Positions 37,147 through 49,073 of a stretch of DNA of 64,000 nucleotides are shown here, one piece after another (the stretch's first letter is position 1; each line of letters starts with the position of its first letter). Source of the DNA: Sorangium cellulosum (GTDB taxonomy: Bacteria > Myxococcota_A > Polyangia > Polyangiales > Polyangiaceae); assembly GCF_002950945.1 (NCBI RefSeq), contig NZ_CP012673.1, positions 1-64,000 on the forward strand, given 5' to 3'. Position numbers and translations under genes: made by a program. Under the pieces are notes generated by a model. It did not search any database. It was not told the DNA's origin and was given only the letters and a program-made list of their open reading frames with translations.

Positions 37147-38922
37147 GTGCCCCACGTCTTGACCCTGCGCGCGCTCCGCGGTCGCGCCCCGCTGCTCCTC
37201 TCCGTCGGCGGCGGAGCGACGTTCGCCCTCACCGCCCCGCCCACCGACCTCTACCCCGCCGTCATCGTGGGCCTCGCCCTGCTGGCGGCCGCGGTCCACG
37301 ACGCGCCGACGTTCTGGCGCGCCTTCGGGCGCGGCGCCGCGTGGGGAACGGCCGCCGGGATCGTGGGCCTGCGCTTCGTGCCGGAGGTCATCCTGCGCTT
37401 CACGCCGCTCGGCTCGGCCGCCGCGTACCTCGCGCTCGTGCTGCTCGCGGCGGCTCAATCGCTGGTCTGGGCGGCCTGCGCCGGCGTCACGAACGCGCTC
37501 CTCCGGCGCGCGCGCGCTCCGCTCGAGCTCGCGTTCGCGGCCGGCGTGCTCGTCGCCGTGGCGATCCCGACCGTGTTCGCCTGGACGCCGGCCGGCCTGC
37601 TCAGCCCCTGGCCGGCGCTCGTCCAGCTCGCCGATCTGATCGGCGAGCGGGGCGTCTCCGTGGTGTTCGCCGTGGGCGCGGCCCTGCTCGCCCGCGCGGG
37701 GCTCGCGGCCTTCGGACGGGCGCCGGGCGGGCGCCCGCTCGCGCGCGACGCCGCGCCGGCGCCGGTGCCGCGGACCACTCGCCTGCGCCTCTCCCGCGCG
37801 GTGGTCCTCCCGGCGCTCGCGAGCGCGGCGTTGTTCGGGCTGCTCGCGGTGTACGGGGCGCTGCGCATGGCCGCGGTGGCGCGCGCGAGCGCCGGCCTGC
37901 CGACGGCGCGGGTCGCGCTCGTCAACCAGGCCGTCGGGCCGCACGAGCGCTGGCAACCGAAGAACCACCCGCGGATCCTGCGGACCTTGCACGAGCTCAC
38001 CCGGCGGGCCGAGGCCGACGGCGCCGAGCTCACGATCTGGCCGGAGGCAGCGTACCCCTACGCGCTCTCGCACAGCGCCCGGCAGGCGCCGCGCGGCGGC
38101 CGGGCGATCCTGGGGCCCGGCGTCCGCGGCCCGGTCCTGGTCGGGTTGATCAGCCAGGCGCCGCCCGTGAAGGGCGCCGACGGGGTCGAGGAGCGGAACA
38201 GCTACAACTCCGCGACCCTCGTGCTTCGTGACGGGAGCATGCAGCCGATGCAGGACAAGCTGCAGCTGCTCTGGTTCGGCGAGACGGTCCCGGGAGGCGC
38301 CTACCTGCCGTGGCTGCGGCGCATCTTCCAGAAGAGCGGCGGGCTCATCGCCGGGGCGGAGCCGCGCGCCCTCACGCTCCCGCGGGAGCAAGGGCCGGAG
38401 ATCCGGGTCGGGGTGCTCAACTGCTACGAGGACACACTCACCGGCGTCGGGCGGTGGGTCACCGGGGCGCTCGTCCCGAACCTGCTCGTCAACATCACGA
38501 ACGACGCCTGGTTCACCGGGAGCGCCGAGCCCGAGCTGCACGCGCGGCTCGCGGTCATGCGGGCCATCGAGCTGCGCCGCGATCTCGTGCGCGCCGTGAA
38601 CCTGGGCGTCGCGTCCTGGGTGGACGCCCGCGGCGTCGTGCGCAGCCGGGACGAGAGCGCCGCGCCGGCGGTGATCTTCGCCACCCCGGCGATCCGGGAC
38701 ACGCCGCTGACGCTCTACACCCGCCTCGGCGACGCGCCGCTCGCCTCGTTGATCGCCCTCGCGATCGCCGCGTGTGTGTTCCGCGCACGGCGCGCCACGC
38801 CGAAGGTCTCGCGCGACGCAGGGGGCACGGAGCCGGGCCCGGTCGCCAGGGATCCGGAGCTCGTGTCGCCCGACGCCGCGGCGCAGCCGGCGGCCGGCGA
38901 GGTGCCGCTCAGCCGTCCTTGA
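37147..38922 (+). CDS. lnt: Apolipoprotein N-acyltransferase
   Basis: 591 residues, GTG start. Five to six transmembrane helices (about 15-255) precede a nitrilase domain. The catalytic triad is visible: Glu in TIWPEAAYP, Lys in MQDKLQLLWFGE and Cys in GVLNCYED; a final helix (about 540-560) anchors the C-terminus. It adds the third acyl chain to lipoproteins at the inner membrane, so it would process the lipoproteins predicted in this window. Its last 14 bases overlap the end of the convergent HU-like gene. Confidence 0.93.
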   Translation: MPHVLTLRALRGRAPLLLSVGGGATFALTAPPTDLYPAVIVGLALLAAAVHDAPTFWRAFGRGAAWGTAAGIVGLRFVPEVILRFTPLGSAAAYLALVLLAAAQSLVWAACAGVTNALLRRARAPLELAFAAGVLVAVAIPTVFAWTPAGLLSPWPALVQLADLIGERGVSVVFAVGAALLARAGLAAFGRAPGGRPLARDAAPAPVPRTTRLRLSRAVVLPALASAALFGLLAVYGALRMAAVARASAGLPTARVALVNQAVGPHERWQPKNHPRILRTLHELTRRAEADGAELTIWPEAAYPYALSHSARQAPRGGRAILGPGVRGPVLVGLISQAPPVKGADGVEERNSYNSATLVLRDGSMQPMQDKLQLLWFGETVPGGAYLPWLRRIFQKSGGLIAGAEPRALTLPREQGPEIRVGVLNCYEDTLTGVGRWVTGALVPNLLVNITNDAWFTGSAEPELHARLAVMRAIELRRDLVRAVNLGVASWVDARGVVRSRDESAAPAVIFATPAIRDTPLTLYTRLGDAPLASLIALAIAACVFRARRATPKVSRDAGGTEPGPVARDPELVSPDAAAQPAAGEVPLSRP

Positions 38923-39217
38923 GGGCCTTGACGGGCGCCGCGCGGAGCTTGCGGCTCGCCGGCTTGCCCTTGATGGTCATCGGCTGCTTCGTGAAGGGAT
39001 TGATGCCTTCACGGTCCTGCGTGGCCGGGATCTCCTTCGCCTTGATCTTCACGAGGCCCGGCACGGTGACCTCGCCCGGTCCCTCCGGACCCAGCTCTTT
39101 CTTGACGAGCTCGCCGAGCGCATCAAGCACGCTGGCCACGGACTTCTTGTCGAGGTTGGTGGCCTCAGCAAGGCCGACGATCATCTGCGCCTTGGTCAGC
39201 TTGTTCGAACCGGGCAT
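38909..39217 (-). CDS. HU-family DNA-binding protein
   Basis: 102 residues with a GGAGGAAAC ribosome site. The N-terminal helices (KLTKAQMIVGLAEAT...VASVLDALGELVKKEL) and the beta-arm region (GEVTVPGLVKIKAKEI...INPFTKQPMTIKGKP, then KALKDG) follow the HU/IHF plan. The arm has the asparagine-proline position, but the sequence departs from canonical HU, as in divergent HU-like paralogues of delta-proteobacteria. It binds and bends DNA. A candidate promoter lies in the 64-base gap upstream, so it may be transcribed separately from ybeY. Confidence 0.9.
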   Translation of the reverse strand: MPGSNKLTKAQMIVGLAEATNLDKKSVASVLDALGELVKKELGPEGPGEVTVPGLVKIKAKEIPATQDREGINPFTKQPMTIKGKPASRKLRAAPVKALKDG

Positions 39218-39244
39218 GTTTCCTCCAAGTCGAAAGGGGGCGTC

Positions 39245-39273
39245 CGTTTAACAAGCGAGGTTTCGCATCGCAA
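39245..39273 (-). promoter_or_regulatory. Candidate promoter of the HU-like gene
   Basis: Minus strand: TTGCGA (39273-39268), a 17-base spacer, TAAACG (39250-39245). The matches are only partial, but it is the sole AT-richer stretch between ybeY and the HU start. Confidence 0.35.
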
Positions 39274-39281
39274 GCGATAAG

Positions 39282-39890
39282 TCACTGCGCCCTCGTCTTA
39301 TTCGGCCGCGCGTCGCCGCCTCGTGCCCCGATTCCAGTGGGACTGCTCCCCCGGGCCGCTGCGGCGACCTCGAGCTCCCCGGTCAGGGCCGTCATTTCGC
39401 GCTCTTCCGCGTCGGTCTTGTGGTCGTAGCCGAGCAGGTGGAGCAGGCCGTGCCCGAGCAGCATCGTGATCTCGTCGAGCAAGGGCCTGCCACGTTCTGC
39501 GGCCTGTCGCGCCGCGGTATCGACCGAGACGATCACGTCCCCGAGCAGCCCTTGCCACGCCGACGGATCCACAGGACCGCGCCGGCCGCGCTTGCGGGAG
39601 CCGGCGCCGTGCCCGTCGATCATGGGGAAGGCGAGCACGTCGGTCGGCTTGTCCTTGCGGCGGTACGTGCGGTTCAGCTCGTGGATGGCCGGATCGTCCA
39701 CCAGGGCCACGGAGAGCTCGACGCCCTGAAGCGCCAGGTGGGCGAGCATCTTGAGGGCTCGCCGGCGCACGACGGCCGCCGACACCCCCTTGAACGGCCC
39801 GCCCTGCGTCGTGATGGAGACGACGGTGGGGGCAGCCGGGCGGCTGCCTCGTCGCTTCGTCCCCGAGCTCTCCTTGCGCTTCTCGGTCAC
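39282..39890 (-). CDS. ybeY: Endoribonuclease YbeY
   Basis: 202 residues, GTG start overlapping the tal stop by four bases (GTGA). The zinc-binding signature is [20 protein letters not shown] (three His and the following acidic residues), the family hallmark, plus [17 protein letters not shown]. YbeY matures 16S rRNA and serves in ribosome quality control. The N-terminus has a basic tail not typical of the family and the C-terminus a Gly/Ser/Arg-rich tail. Coupled to tal, within the run from secA to HU. Confidence 0.92.
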   Translation of the reverse strand: MTEKRKESSGTKRRGSRPAAPTVVSITTQGGPFKGVSAAVVRRRALKMLAHLALQGVELSVALVDDPAIHELNRTYRRKDKPTDVLAFPMIDGHGAGSRKRGRRGPVDPSAWQGLLGDVIVSVDTAARQAAERGRPLLDEITMLLGHGLLHLLGYDHKTDAEEREMTALTGELEVAAAARGSSPTGIGARGGDARPNKTRAQ

Positions 39891-40549
39891 GGTGTCCGCG
39901 GTGCCATCTCGGGGATCTTCTTCGCGTCGGCGAGGAACTGCGCGAGCCCGACGTCGGTCAGCGGGTGCCTGGTGAGCTGCTTGATGACCTTGAACGGCAG
40001 CGTCGCCGCGTGTGAGCCCGCGAGGGCCGCCTGCACGAAGTGGACGGGGTGCCGCACGCTCGCGGTGAGCACCTGCGTCGGGAAGCCGTAGTTCCTGTAG
40101 ATGGTCACGATCTGCAGCACGAGCTCCATCCCGTCGCCCGCCGCGTCGTCGACCCGGCCGACGAACGGCGAGATGTACGTGGCCCCGGCCTTGGCCGCGA
40201 GGAGCGCCTGGGCGGCCGAGAAGCAGAGGGTCACGTTCGTCTTGATGCCCTCGGCGGCGAAGATCCGGACGGCCTTGAGCCCCTCGTCGATGAGCGGGAC
40301 CTTGACCACGACGTTCCGGTGAATCTTCGCGAGCTCGCGCCCCTCGCGGAGGATCGCGTCCCGCTCGACCGCCACCACCTCGGCCGAGACGGGCCCGTCG
40401 ACCACCTCGCAGATCTCGGCGATCACCTGCTTCGTCGGCCTGCCCCCCTTGGCGAGCAGCGACGGGTTCGTGGTCACGCCGTCGATGACCCCCATCGACT
40501 GCGCCTCCCTGATCTCCGCGATGTCCCCTGAGTCGATGAAAACCTTCAT
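39887..40549 (-). CDS. tal: Transaldolase, FSA/TalC type
   Basis: 220 residues from the ATG at 40549, which has a GGGAGGCAGG ribosome site; upstream frame is poorly conserved. The short transaldolase family is recognised by [24 protein letters not shown], the Schiff-base Lys region [17 protein letters not shown] and [20 protein letters not shown]. It transfers a dihydroxyacetone unit between sugar phosphates (pentose phosphate pathway); fructose-6-phosphate aldolase activity is possible in this group. ybeY is translationally coupled behind it. Confidence 0.93.
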   Translation of the reverse strand: MKVFIDSGDIAEIREAQSMGVIDGVTTNPSLLAKGGRPTKQVIAEICEVVDGPVSAEVVAVERDAILREGRELAKIHRNVVVKVPLIDEGLKAVRIFAAEGIKTNVTLCFSAAQALLAAKAGATYISPFVGRVDDAAGDGMELVLQIVTIYRNYGFPTQVLTASVRHPVHFVQAALAGSHAATLPFKVIKQLTRHPLTDVGLAQFLADAKKIPEMAPRTP

Positions 40550-40592
40550 GGTCCTGCCTCCCCGGGCCACCACGTCGGCTCCCCGGGCTGCC

Positions 40593-40666
40593 GGGCCGCT
40601 GCGGCGGCCCACGGCTACCCGGGGAGCCGCGGCGGCCCCTTGCTGCCCGGGCCGCTGCGGCGGCCC
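40593..40666. repeat. Duplicated 18-bp GC palindrome between secA and tal
   Basis: GGGCCGCTGCGGCGGCCC occurs at 40593-40610 and 40649-40666, with more complementary GC runs between. Each copy forms a hairpin. They lie downstream of secA in its transcription direction and may mark its mRNA end; no T tract follows. The rest of this 222-base gap holds no gene. Confidence 0.5.
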
Positions 40667-40771
40667 TTTGCTGACAGTGTCCATGCGGGGGTCAGGCGCG
40701 GGAGCAAGGGCCCCGCGGGGTCTCGGCTGCAGCGATGCAGCCTGTCCGCCGAGCGGGCGGGGGGCGCCGGC

Positions 40772-43807
<3,036 letters not shown>

Positions 43808-44078
43808 CTTTACGTGCCTTGGCTCCGCGGCGGTCGGGTAGAGAGAGGGGTCCGGCCGAGGAACGCGAACGTAGTCGCGCCGCGGGCGCCGCGCAATTAC
43901 GGGACCGCGCGCGCCGTCTCCCCGCGCGCCGTCTCCCTCCCTAACCCCGCGCGCGATCCGGCCCGAGCCCCCGCGGCCGCGCCCCCGGCGGATCCCGCTC
44001 GCGCGCGAGCCCGCCTCCGACGGAGGCGCCACGGCGCGCCGCGCCCCGAGGCGGCCGCGCCCTCCAGGAGGGATGCCG

Positions 44079-44163
44079 TGGTGCACGAGGCGGGACTCGA
44101 ACCCGCAAGCCTCGCGGCGCCGGAACCTAAACCCGGTGCGTATACCAATTCCGCCACTCGTGC
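44079..44163 (-). tRNA. trnL: tRNA-Leu (anticodon UAG)
   Basis: 85 bases including an encoded CCA end. The acceptor stem is GCACGAG/CTCGTGC with discriminator A. The anticodon stem CCGGG/TCCGG encloses the loop TTTAGGT, giving UAG, which reads CUA and other CUN leucine codons. The long variable arm typical of leucine tRNAs is present, and the T arm is GCGGG-TTCGAGT-CCCGC. It precedes secA on the same strand. Confidence 0.95.
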
Positions 44164-44707
44164 GCGCGCACGCTTGTGGCACCCCACGCCAGCCTCATCA
44201 AGCTGGAAAATGAGTTTGCCGCAGTGCGCCGATCGCGTCAGCGCGGTGTGAGCGGGATGACCCGGACGGGAGGTGCTGGCGGCAGGTCGAACCTGGACCC
44301 GCCGGCGGATCGGCCGACATGGCCGCCGCTGACGTCCGCCAAACCTGGGCTGGTCCGTGCGCACGAACCGCGCACCGGCGGTCGGCGGCGCGGTAGGGGA
44401 GCCGACAGCGTGGGGGCTCCGTCGTTGCCGGGGCGGAGAGGCCGCCGTGAAGGAGCGCGAAATGGGCACAGCGGCGGCCGGAGGCGCGGCGGGGCGACCT
44501 CACCCGCCGCGCCGCGCGAAGGACGGCGTTGAGGCCGGGAACCTGGCCCAGCGAGCGCCGAGCGCCGGCGCCGGCGCGCCGTCGGCACGTGCGTTGCGAA
44601 GGGGGCACCGTCCGCGGACGCGGATGCTGCCGCTGGGAGACGGGGAGCGCCTCGGGGCCGTCCTCGTCGATGCGGCGCACCTCGACATCCAAGCCGCAGG
44701 GATACCG
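44164..44707. other. Intergenic stretch without a supported gene
   Basis: 544 bases between tRNA-Leu and the receiver-protein gene. An open frame from 44357 runs into the receiver gene but lacks conserved sequence before the receiver. I see no clear promoter, terminator or RNA. Confidence 0.5.
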
Positions 44708-45352
44708 ATGACGTACCAACCGAACGTTCTCCTCCTCGATCAGGACCATGTCCTCCGCAGGGCCACGGCGCTCCTTCTCTGCAACCGCGGCGCGCTCGTC
44801 AGCCAGGCCGCGACGCTGGAAGAGGCGATTTCTCTGTCCCTCGAGCGCGCTTACGACGTCGCGCTGATCGATCTCGCTCCCGGGCTGCCAGGTGCCCGGG
44901 AGATCCTGGCCCGCCTGCGGCGCGAGGGCGATGCGCCCCGGCGGACCGTCTTCTGCGCCGACGAGCCGATCTCGTGCGACAGCGCGAGCGACGCGAGCGA
45001 GGTCCTGCTCAAGCCGTACGCCTTCGGCCGGCTGCTCAGCACGATCTTCGTCGATGTCGGCCCTCGGCCCTCCGAGAGATCCGGGGTCTTCCCTCGGCTG
45101 CGGCTGATCCGGGGCGACCTCGGCAGGCCGCAGCCGGGGGCGGCGCACGAGCAGGGCGCGGGCGTCGCCGGGGCGGTCGCGCTGGAGGGCGGCGCGGCGG
45201 AGCCCCGTCCGGCCGCGCCGCGCGGGGGCGCCCTGGTCGAGGCGCGCGGCGACGCCGTCGTCCGGCTGCCGCGCAGGGCGCGGGGCGGCCCCTCCGGGCG
45301 GGCGATCAGATCGACGCGGCGCGCGCCGCGAGGTGCGCGGCATCCCGGATGA
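44708..45352 (+). CDS. Receiver-domain protein
   Basis: 214 residues from the ATG at 44708, which directly precedes the receiver; in-frame codons further upstream encode low-complexity sequence. Residues 4-120 are a CheY-like fold: acidic site LLLDQDHVL, phospho-acceptor Asp in DVALIDLAPGL, and Lys in LLKPYAF. The rest (about 125-214) is Arg/Gly/Ala/Pro-rich with no recognised output domain. The final 47 bases overlap the end of the convergent Crp-family gene, so the low-complexity tail may be only partly meaningful. The kinase partner is unknown. Confidence 0.7.
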   Translation: MTYQPNVLLLDQDHVLRRATALLLCNRGALVSQAATLEEAISLSLERAYDVALIDLAPGLPGAREILARLRREGDAPRRTVFCADEPISCDSASDASEVLLKPYAFGRLLSTIFVDVGPRPSERSGVFPRLRLIRGDLGRPQPGAAHEQGAGVAGAVALEGGAAEPRPAAPRGGALVEARGDAVVRLPRRARGGPSGRAIRSTRRAPRGARHPG

Positions 45353-46055
45353 CGACCCGCCGCCGGTCGAACGAGATCAGCCCGGCGCGCTTCAGCTTGC
45401 CGAGCAGCAGGGTGACCGTCTCGCGCGTGGAGCCGATGAGCAGCGCGATGTCGGCGTGCGTGAAGGGGGCCGACACCAGCTGGCCGGCCGCGTGCGGCTG
45501 CCCCCAGCGCCGCGCGGCGGCGCGGAGGAACTCGAGGAGGCGCGCCTCCACGGTGAGCAGGAGCAGCGAGCCGAGGCGCGCCTCGGTCTCGAGCTTTCGC
45601 GCCACGATCGCGGCCGCGAGCGCGGCCCGGAGCCCTGCGTCGACGGCGAGGAGCCGCTCGAGGCCGGCGAGCGGCACCACCAGCGCCTCCCCCTCGTCGA
45701 GCACCGTCGCGTTCTCGGTCGCGTTCGGGCCGCCCGCGAGCGCGCTCTCGCCCACGAGATCGCCGGGGCCGCGGTGCCCGAGCGGGAGGACCCGCCCCTC
45801 GGTCACCCGCTCGACCTTGACGCGCCCCGCGCCGAGGAGGACCACGTGCCGCGGCGGCGCGCCCTGCTGAACGAGGCGCTGCCTGCGCGCGAGCCGCTCG
45901 ACGCCGCCGAGATCGAGCAGCGCACGCCGGCTCGGAGCGGCCAGCTCGGCGAGCGGTGAGCAGGCGAGGATCCGCTCCTTCGCTGCGTCCAGCGAGGCCC
46001 CGCCGATCTCCTCCTCGCCCGCGCGCGTTGGCGCGCGCACCTTCGGCCGATCCAT
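45306..46055 (-). CDS. Crp/Fnr-family transcription regulator
   Basis: 249 residues from the ATG at 46055, preceded by GCGAGGGG. An N-terminal cyclic-nucleotide-binding-like beta barrel (about 30-150; GPGDLVGESALAGGPNA is the phosphate-cassette region) is joined by a long helix to a winged helix with HADIALLIGSTRETVTLLLGKLKRAGLI, the standard Crp recognition region. No iron-sulfur cysteine cluster of the Fnr type is seen, so cNMP or another ligand is more likely. It is divergent from rpoN across a 345-base gap. Confidence 0.9.
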   Translation of the reverse strand: MDRPKVRAPTRAGEEEIGGASLDAAKERILACSPLAELAAPSRRALLDLGGVERLARRQRLVQQGAPPRHVVLLGAGRVKVERVTEGRVLPLGHRGPGDLVGESALAGGPNATENATVLDEGEALVVPLAGLERLLAVDAGLRAALAAAIVARKLETEARLGSLLLLTVEARLLEFLRAAARRWGQPHAAGQLVSAPFTHADIALLIGSTRETVTLLLGKLKRAGLISFDRRRVVIRDAAHLAARAASI

Positions 46056-46400
46056 CGCCCCTCGCCCAGCCTTTCGGGATTTCAAGCCTCCCGATCGGAC
46101 GCCGATAGTGCAACGATCCCCGACGAGGGCCAATCCAAACCCGCTGATGATCCTGCTTCCCGGGAAGAACGAAAAATCCAGCGGTAGTACAGCGGCTGAC
46201 AAAGTGTTCAGCGCTGCAGATGCAGGCCCTGCGCTAATTTTTGGTACAGACGTGAAAGCAAGACCCGGGCCGCGGCCCGGTTCGATGCTACGTTGGGGGT
46301 GAGGCCACCAATGAAACAGTCGATGGCACGAACCTCGCGCAATGCCCCGGCCCCCCTTCGGCGGGTGGCGTTGGCGGCGAACTGAGAGAAGGAGCTCCTC
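46056..46400. promoter_or_regulatory. Divergent control region between the Crp-family gene and rpoN
   Basis: Holds the perfect 16-bp palindrome CCGGGCCGCGGCCCGG at 46265-46280, the sigma-54-like promoter listed next, and a comparatively AT-rich stretch near 46165-46260. No gene is supported. Confidence 0.5.
46324..46338 (+). promoter_or_regulatory. Sigma-54-type promoter upstream of rpoN
   Basis: TGGCACG-AACC-TCGC matches the -24/-12 consensus TGGCACG-N4-TTGC with the invariant GG and GC dinucleotides at the correct 10-base separation and one mismatch. Transcription would begin near 46350, leaving a leader of about 50 bases to the rpoN ATG at 46401. It would make rpoN subject to its own product, by activation or interference. 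Confidence 0.5.
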
Positions 46401-47921
46401 ATGGGCATGGAGATGAAGCTCCAGTTCAAGCTGTCCCAGCAGCTTGTGATGACCCCGCAGCTGGTGCAGGCCATCCGGCTGCTGCAGCTCTCCCGGCTAG
46501 AGCTGGTGGACGAGATCAGGAAGGAGCTGGACGGCAACCCGGTCCTCGCGGACGACATGACCGACCCCAAGGCCCGCGACGGGGAGAAGGGGGATCAGAG
46601 GGGGAGGAACGCCGAGCTGCCGACCGAGCAGCGGCTCGAGAACGGCGAGCGGTTCGACCGAGACACCGACATCGCGGCGCGCGAGACGGAAAAGCGGGTC
46701 AAGGAGGTGGACTGGGAGCAATTCCTGGAAAACCGCCAGCTCCAGCAGGCGATGCCCGCGAGCCGGGGCGGCTTCGAGGAGCTGCCGCCGATCGATCAGA
46801 ACCTGACGAAGCCGTCGAACCTGCGCGACCACCTGCTCTGGCAGCTGCAGATGAGCGATTTCGTCGAGAACGAGCGGCAGTTCGCGCTGCTCGTCATCGG
46901 CAACCTGGACGAGAAGGGCTACCTCGACCTGAAGGGCGGCGAGCGCCCCGACGGGACGAGGGGCGCCGACCTGAGCCTCGCGGACCTGGCGCGGGAAGCG
47001 GAGCTGCACCCCGAGGACGCCGAGGAGGTGCTGGCGATGATCCAGCGCTTCGACCCGATCGGGGTCGCGGCGCGCGACCTGTCGGAGTGCCTGCGGGTGC
47101 AGGCCGAGGTGCTCGGCTTCGACGCGATCGAGATGGCGATCATCAAGGACCACCTCCACAACGTGGAGCGGCGCAACTTCGGCGCGATCGCGAAGGCGCT
47201 GAAGATCCCGCTGGAGGACGTGTACGACGCGGTCCAGGAGATCCAGAAGCTGGAGAGCGTGCCGGCGCGCAACTTCGCGGAGGTCGACGAGAAGACCATC
47301 GCGATCACCCCGGACGTGTACGTCATCAAGGACGGCACCCAGTTCGTCGTCACCGACAACGACAAGGGGCTCCAGCGGCTCTACATCAACGAGAACCTCG
47401 CCCAGCGGATGCTCAAGGACCCGAAGGCGAAGGAGTTCATCAGCGAGAAGCTCCGGAGCGCCCAGTGGCTGATCCGGGCCATCGAGCAGCGGCGGCGCAC
47501 GATCATCAAGGTGACCGAGTGCATCGTCGAGAAGCAGCGCGAGTTCCTGGAGCGCGGCGTGGGCTACCTGAAGCCCATGATCCTGAGGGACGTCGCCGAG
47601 TCCGTGGGCATGCACGAGTCGACCATCTCCCGCGTGACCTCGAACAAGTACGTGCACACCCCGCAGGGGCTCTTCGAGCTCAAGTACTTCTTCAACTCGT
47701 CGATCCACAGGGTGGCCGACGAGGACATCGCCTCGGAGAGCGTGAAGCAGGCGATCAAGAAGATCATCCTGGCCGAGGACAAGTCGAACCCCTACAGCGA
47801 CCAGGCGATCGTCAAGATCCTGGAGGAGACGGACGGCATCAAGATCGCCCGCCGCACCGTCGCCAAGTACCGCGAGATGCTCGGGATCCTGAGCTCGTCG
47901 AAGCGCAAGAAGATGTTCTGA
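46401..47921 (+). CDS. rpoN: RNA polymerase sigma-54 factor RpoN
   Basis: 506 residues with a GAAGGAG ribosome site. The N-terminal region I is glutamine/leucine-rich (KLSQQLVMTPQLVQAIRLLQ) and is the activator-responsive segment. An acidic linker (about 55-120) and the core-binding region follow. The helix-turn-helix region includes MHESTISRVTSNKYVHTPQG. The RpoN box ARRTVAKYRE (residues 483-492), which reads the -24 element, is intact. It directs transcription by RNA polymerase with enhancer-binding proteins, which are abundant in myxobacteria. Confidence 0.97.
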   Translation: MGMEMKLQFKLSQQLVMTPQLVQAIRLLQLSRLELVDEIRKELDGNPVLADDMTDPKARDGEKGDQRGRNAELPTEQRLENGERFDRDTDIAARETEKRVKEVDWEQFLENRQLQQAMPASRGGFEELPPIDQNLTKPSNLRDHLLWQLQMSDFVENERQFALLVIGNLDEKGYLDLKGGERPDGTRGADLSLADLAREAELHPEDAEEVLAMIQRFDPIGVAARDLSECLRVQAEVLGFDAIEMAIIKDHLHNVERRNFGAIAKALKIPLEDVYDAVQEIQKLESVPARNFAEVDEKTIAITPDVYVIKDGTQFVVTDNDKGLQRLYINENLAQRMLKDPKAKEFISEKLRSAQWLIRAIEQRRRTIIKVTECIVEKQREFLERGVGYLKPMILRDVAESVGMHESTISRVTSNKYVHTPQGLFELKYFFNSSIHRVADEDIASESVKQAIKKIILAEDKSNPYSDQAIVKILEETDGIKIARRTVAKYREMLGILSSSKRKKMF

Positions 47922-48021
47922 CGCGCGTCGCGCGTGCGGCGCGCGCCGCGTCCACGGCGCGCTGCGCCCACGACGCGCCGCGCGCGCAAGCCGACCGCGA
48001 CCGCGAACACCACGCCCAGCC

Positions 48022-48996
48022 ATGCACGCCGAACCGCTGACGGCCGCCAAGCTCTTCGAGCGCTACTTCGCGCCGCACTACCCGGCCGACGCGCTCGCCG
48101 ACCTGGCGAGCGCGCGCGCCAAGGACGCGAACCCGGCCGGAAACCCGTCGATCCTGGCCCAGATCGAGCACGCGGCGGCGGTGTTCGCGCGGCTCGCGCC
48201 CGAGGCGTTCGGCCTGCCGGACCTCGAGCTCGATCTCTCCGACGCCTCCGTTCACCGGCTCGGCGCGGCGCTGACGCGCGAGCGGCGCGACGCCTGGCTC
48301 GCGCCGGGGGCAGGCGCGACCGGCGCCTCGCCGGAGCAGGGGGCGGGCGCGCCGCCGATGCTGGTCACCCTCGTGACGCACGGGGCGCTCTACGTGGGGG
48401 CGTGCGTGGTCAAGAACCACGGGGGGAAGTGGCAGGTCCGGAGGCCGCTCTGGGAGTCGCTGGTCCGGCTCGAGTCGATGGCGGGCACGGGCGATCTCGC
48501 GATCTTCCAGTGGTGGCTCAAGGCGCTCGGCGACGAGGAGATCGGCCGGGGGAGGCTCGCCGACCGGTACCGCACCCACGTGGAGGTGCCGACGTTCGAC
48601 GCCGCACGCCTGCCGGTGATCGCCCCGGACGACCGGCGGATCCCGAGGCTCGCGAAGGTGCGGTACGACACGCTGTATAAGCACCTCCGCGCGCACCTGC
48701 CGGAGCTCAAGACCGTGGGCGAGGACTTCCCCTCCCCGGAGCGCTTCGAGGAGATGGCCTTCAAGAGCATGGAGTTCGTGCTGCTCGGCGGCGGGCGGAT
48801 GCTCCTCCTGCACGGCGCGACCGCGGAAGGGGTGCACCTGTTCTGGCTGGACGCGCGCGGGTTCGTGAAATCCGCGTACTATCCGGCCGATAGCTTCCCC
48901 GCCCACGTGGTCCAGGTCGACGGCCAGAAGATCCGGGTGATCGTGCCCGTCCGCGGAGAGACCCAGGCGCACGAGATGCTCTGGTGGGGAGCGTGA
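48022..48996 (+). CDS. Conserved-looking protein of unknown function
   Basis: 324 residues, about 100 bases after rpoN on the same strand. No signal peptide or transmembrane segment. It has Trp/aromatic-rich patches (IFQWWLKALGDEEIGRG, TLYKHLRAHLPELK) and a C-terminal domain of likely beta structure (LLLHGATAEGVHLFWLDARG). I do not recognise a family. Third-position GC bias and a well-formed protein composition support it as a real gene. The following gene is close and may be cotranscribed. Confidence 0.75.
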   Translation: MHAEPLTAAKLFERYFAPHYPADALADLASARAKDANPAGNPSILAQIEHAAAVFARLAPEAFGLPDLELDLSDASVHRLGAALTRERRDAWLAPGAGATGASPEQGAGAPPMLVTLVTHGALYVGACVVKNHGGKWQVRRPLWESLVRLESMAGTGDLAIFQWWLKALGDEEIGRGRLADRYRTHVEVPTFDAARLPVIAPDDRRIPRLAKVRYDTLYKHLRAHLPELKTVGEDFPSPERFEEMAFKSMEFVLLGGGRMLLLHGATAEGVHLFWLDARGFVKSAYYPADSFPAHVVQVDGQKIRVIVPVRGETQAHEMLWWGA

Positions 48997-49073
48997 ACGT
49001 CCGCGCGGCCGCGCGCGAGGCGCGCGCCGGGGTCGGGCTCGCGCACGGGGCGCGCCGGGGGTAGGCTCGCCCC

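Noticed and set aside
39345..39370. A third copy of the GGGCCGCTGCGGCG palindrome inside ybeY
   Set aside because: It is explained by Ala/Arg codons in the tail of the protein and lacks the full palindrome.
44164..44230. Promoter for tRNA-Leu (TTGATG with CACAAG)
   Set aside because: The -10 match is only three of six, too weak to report.
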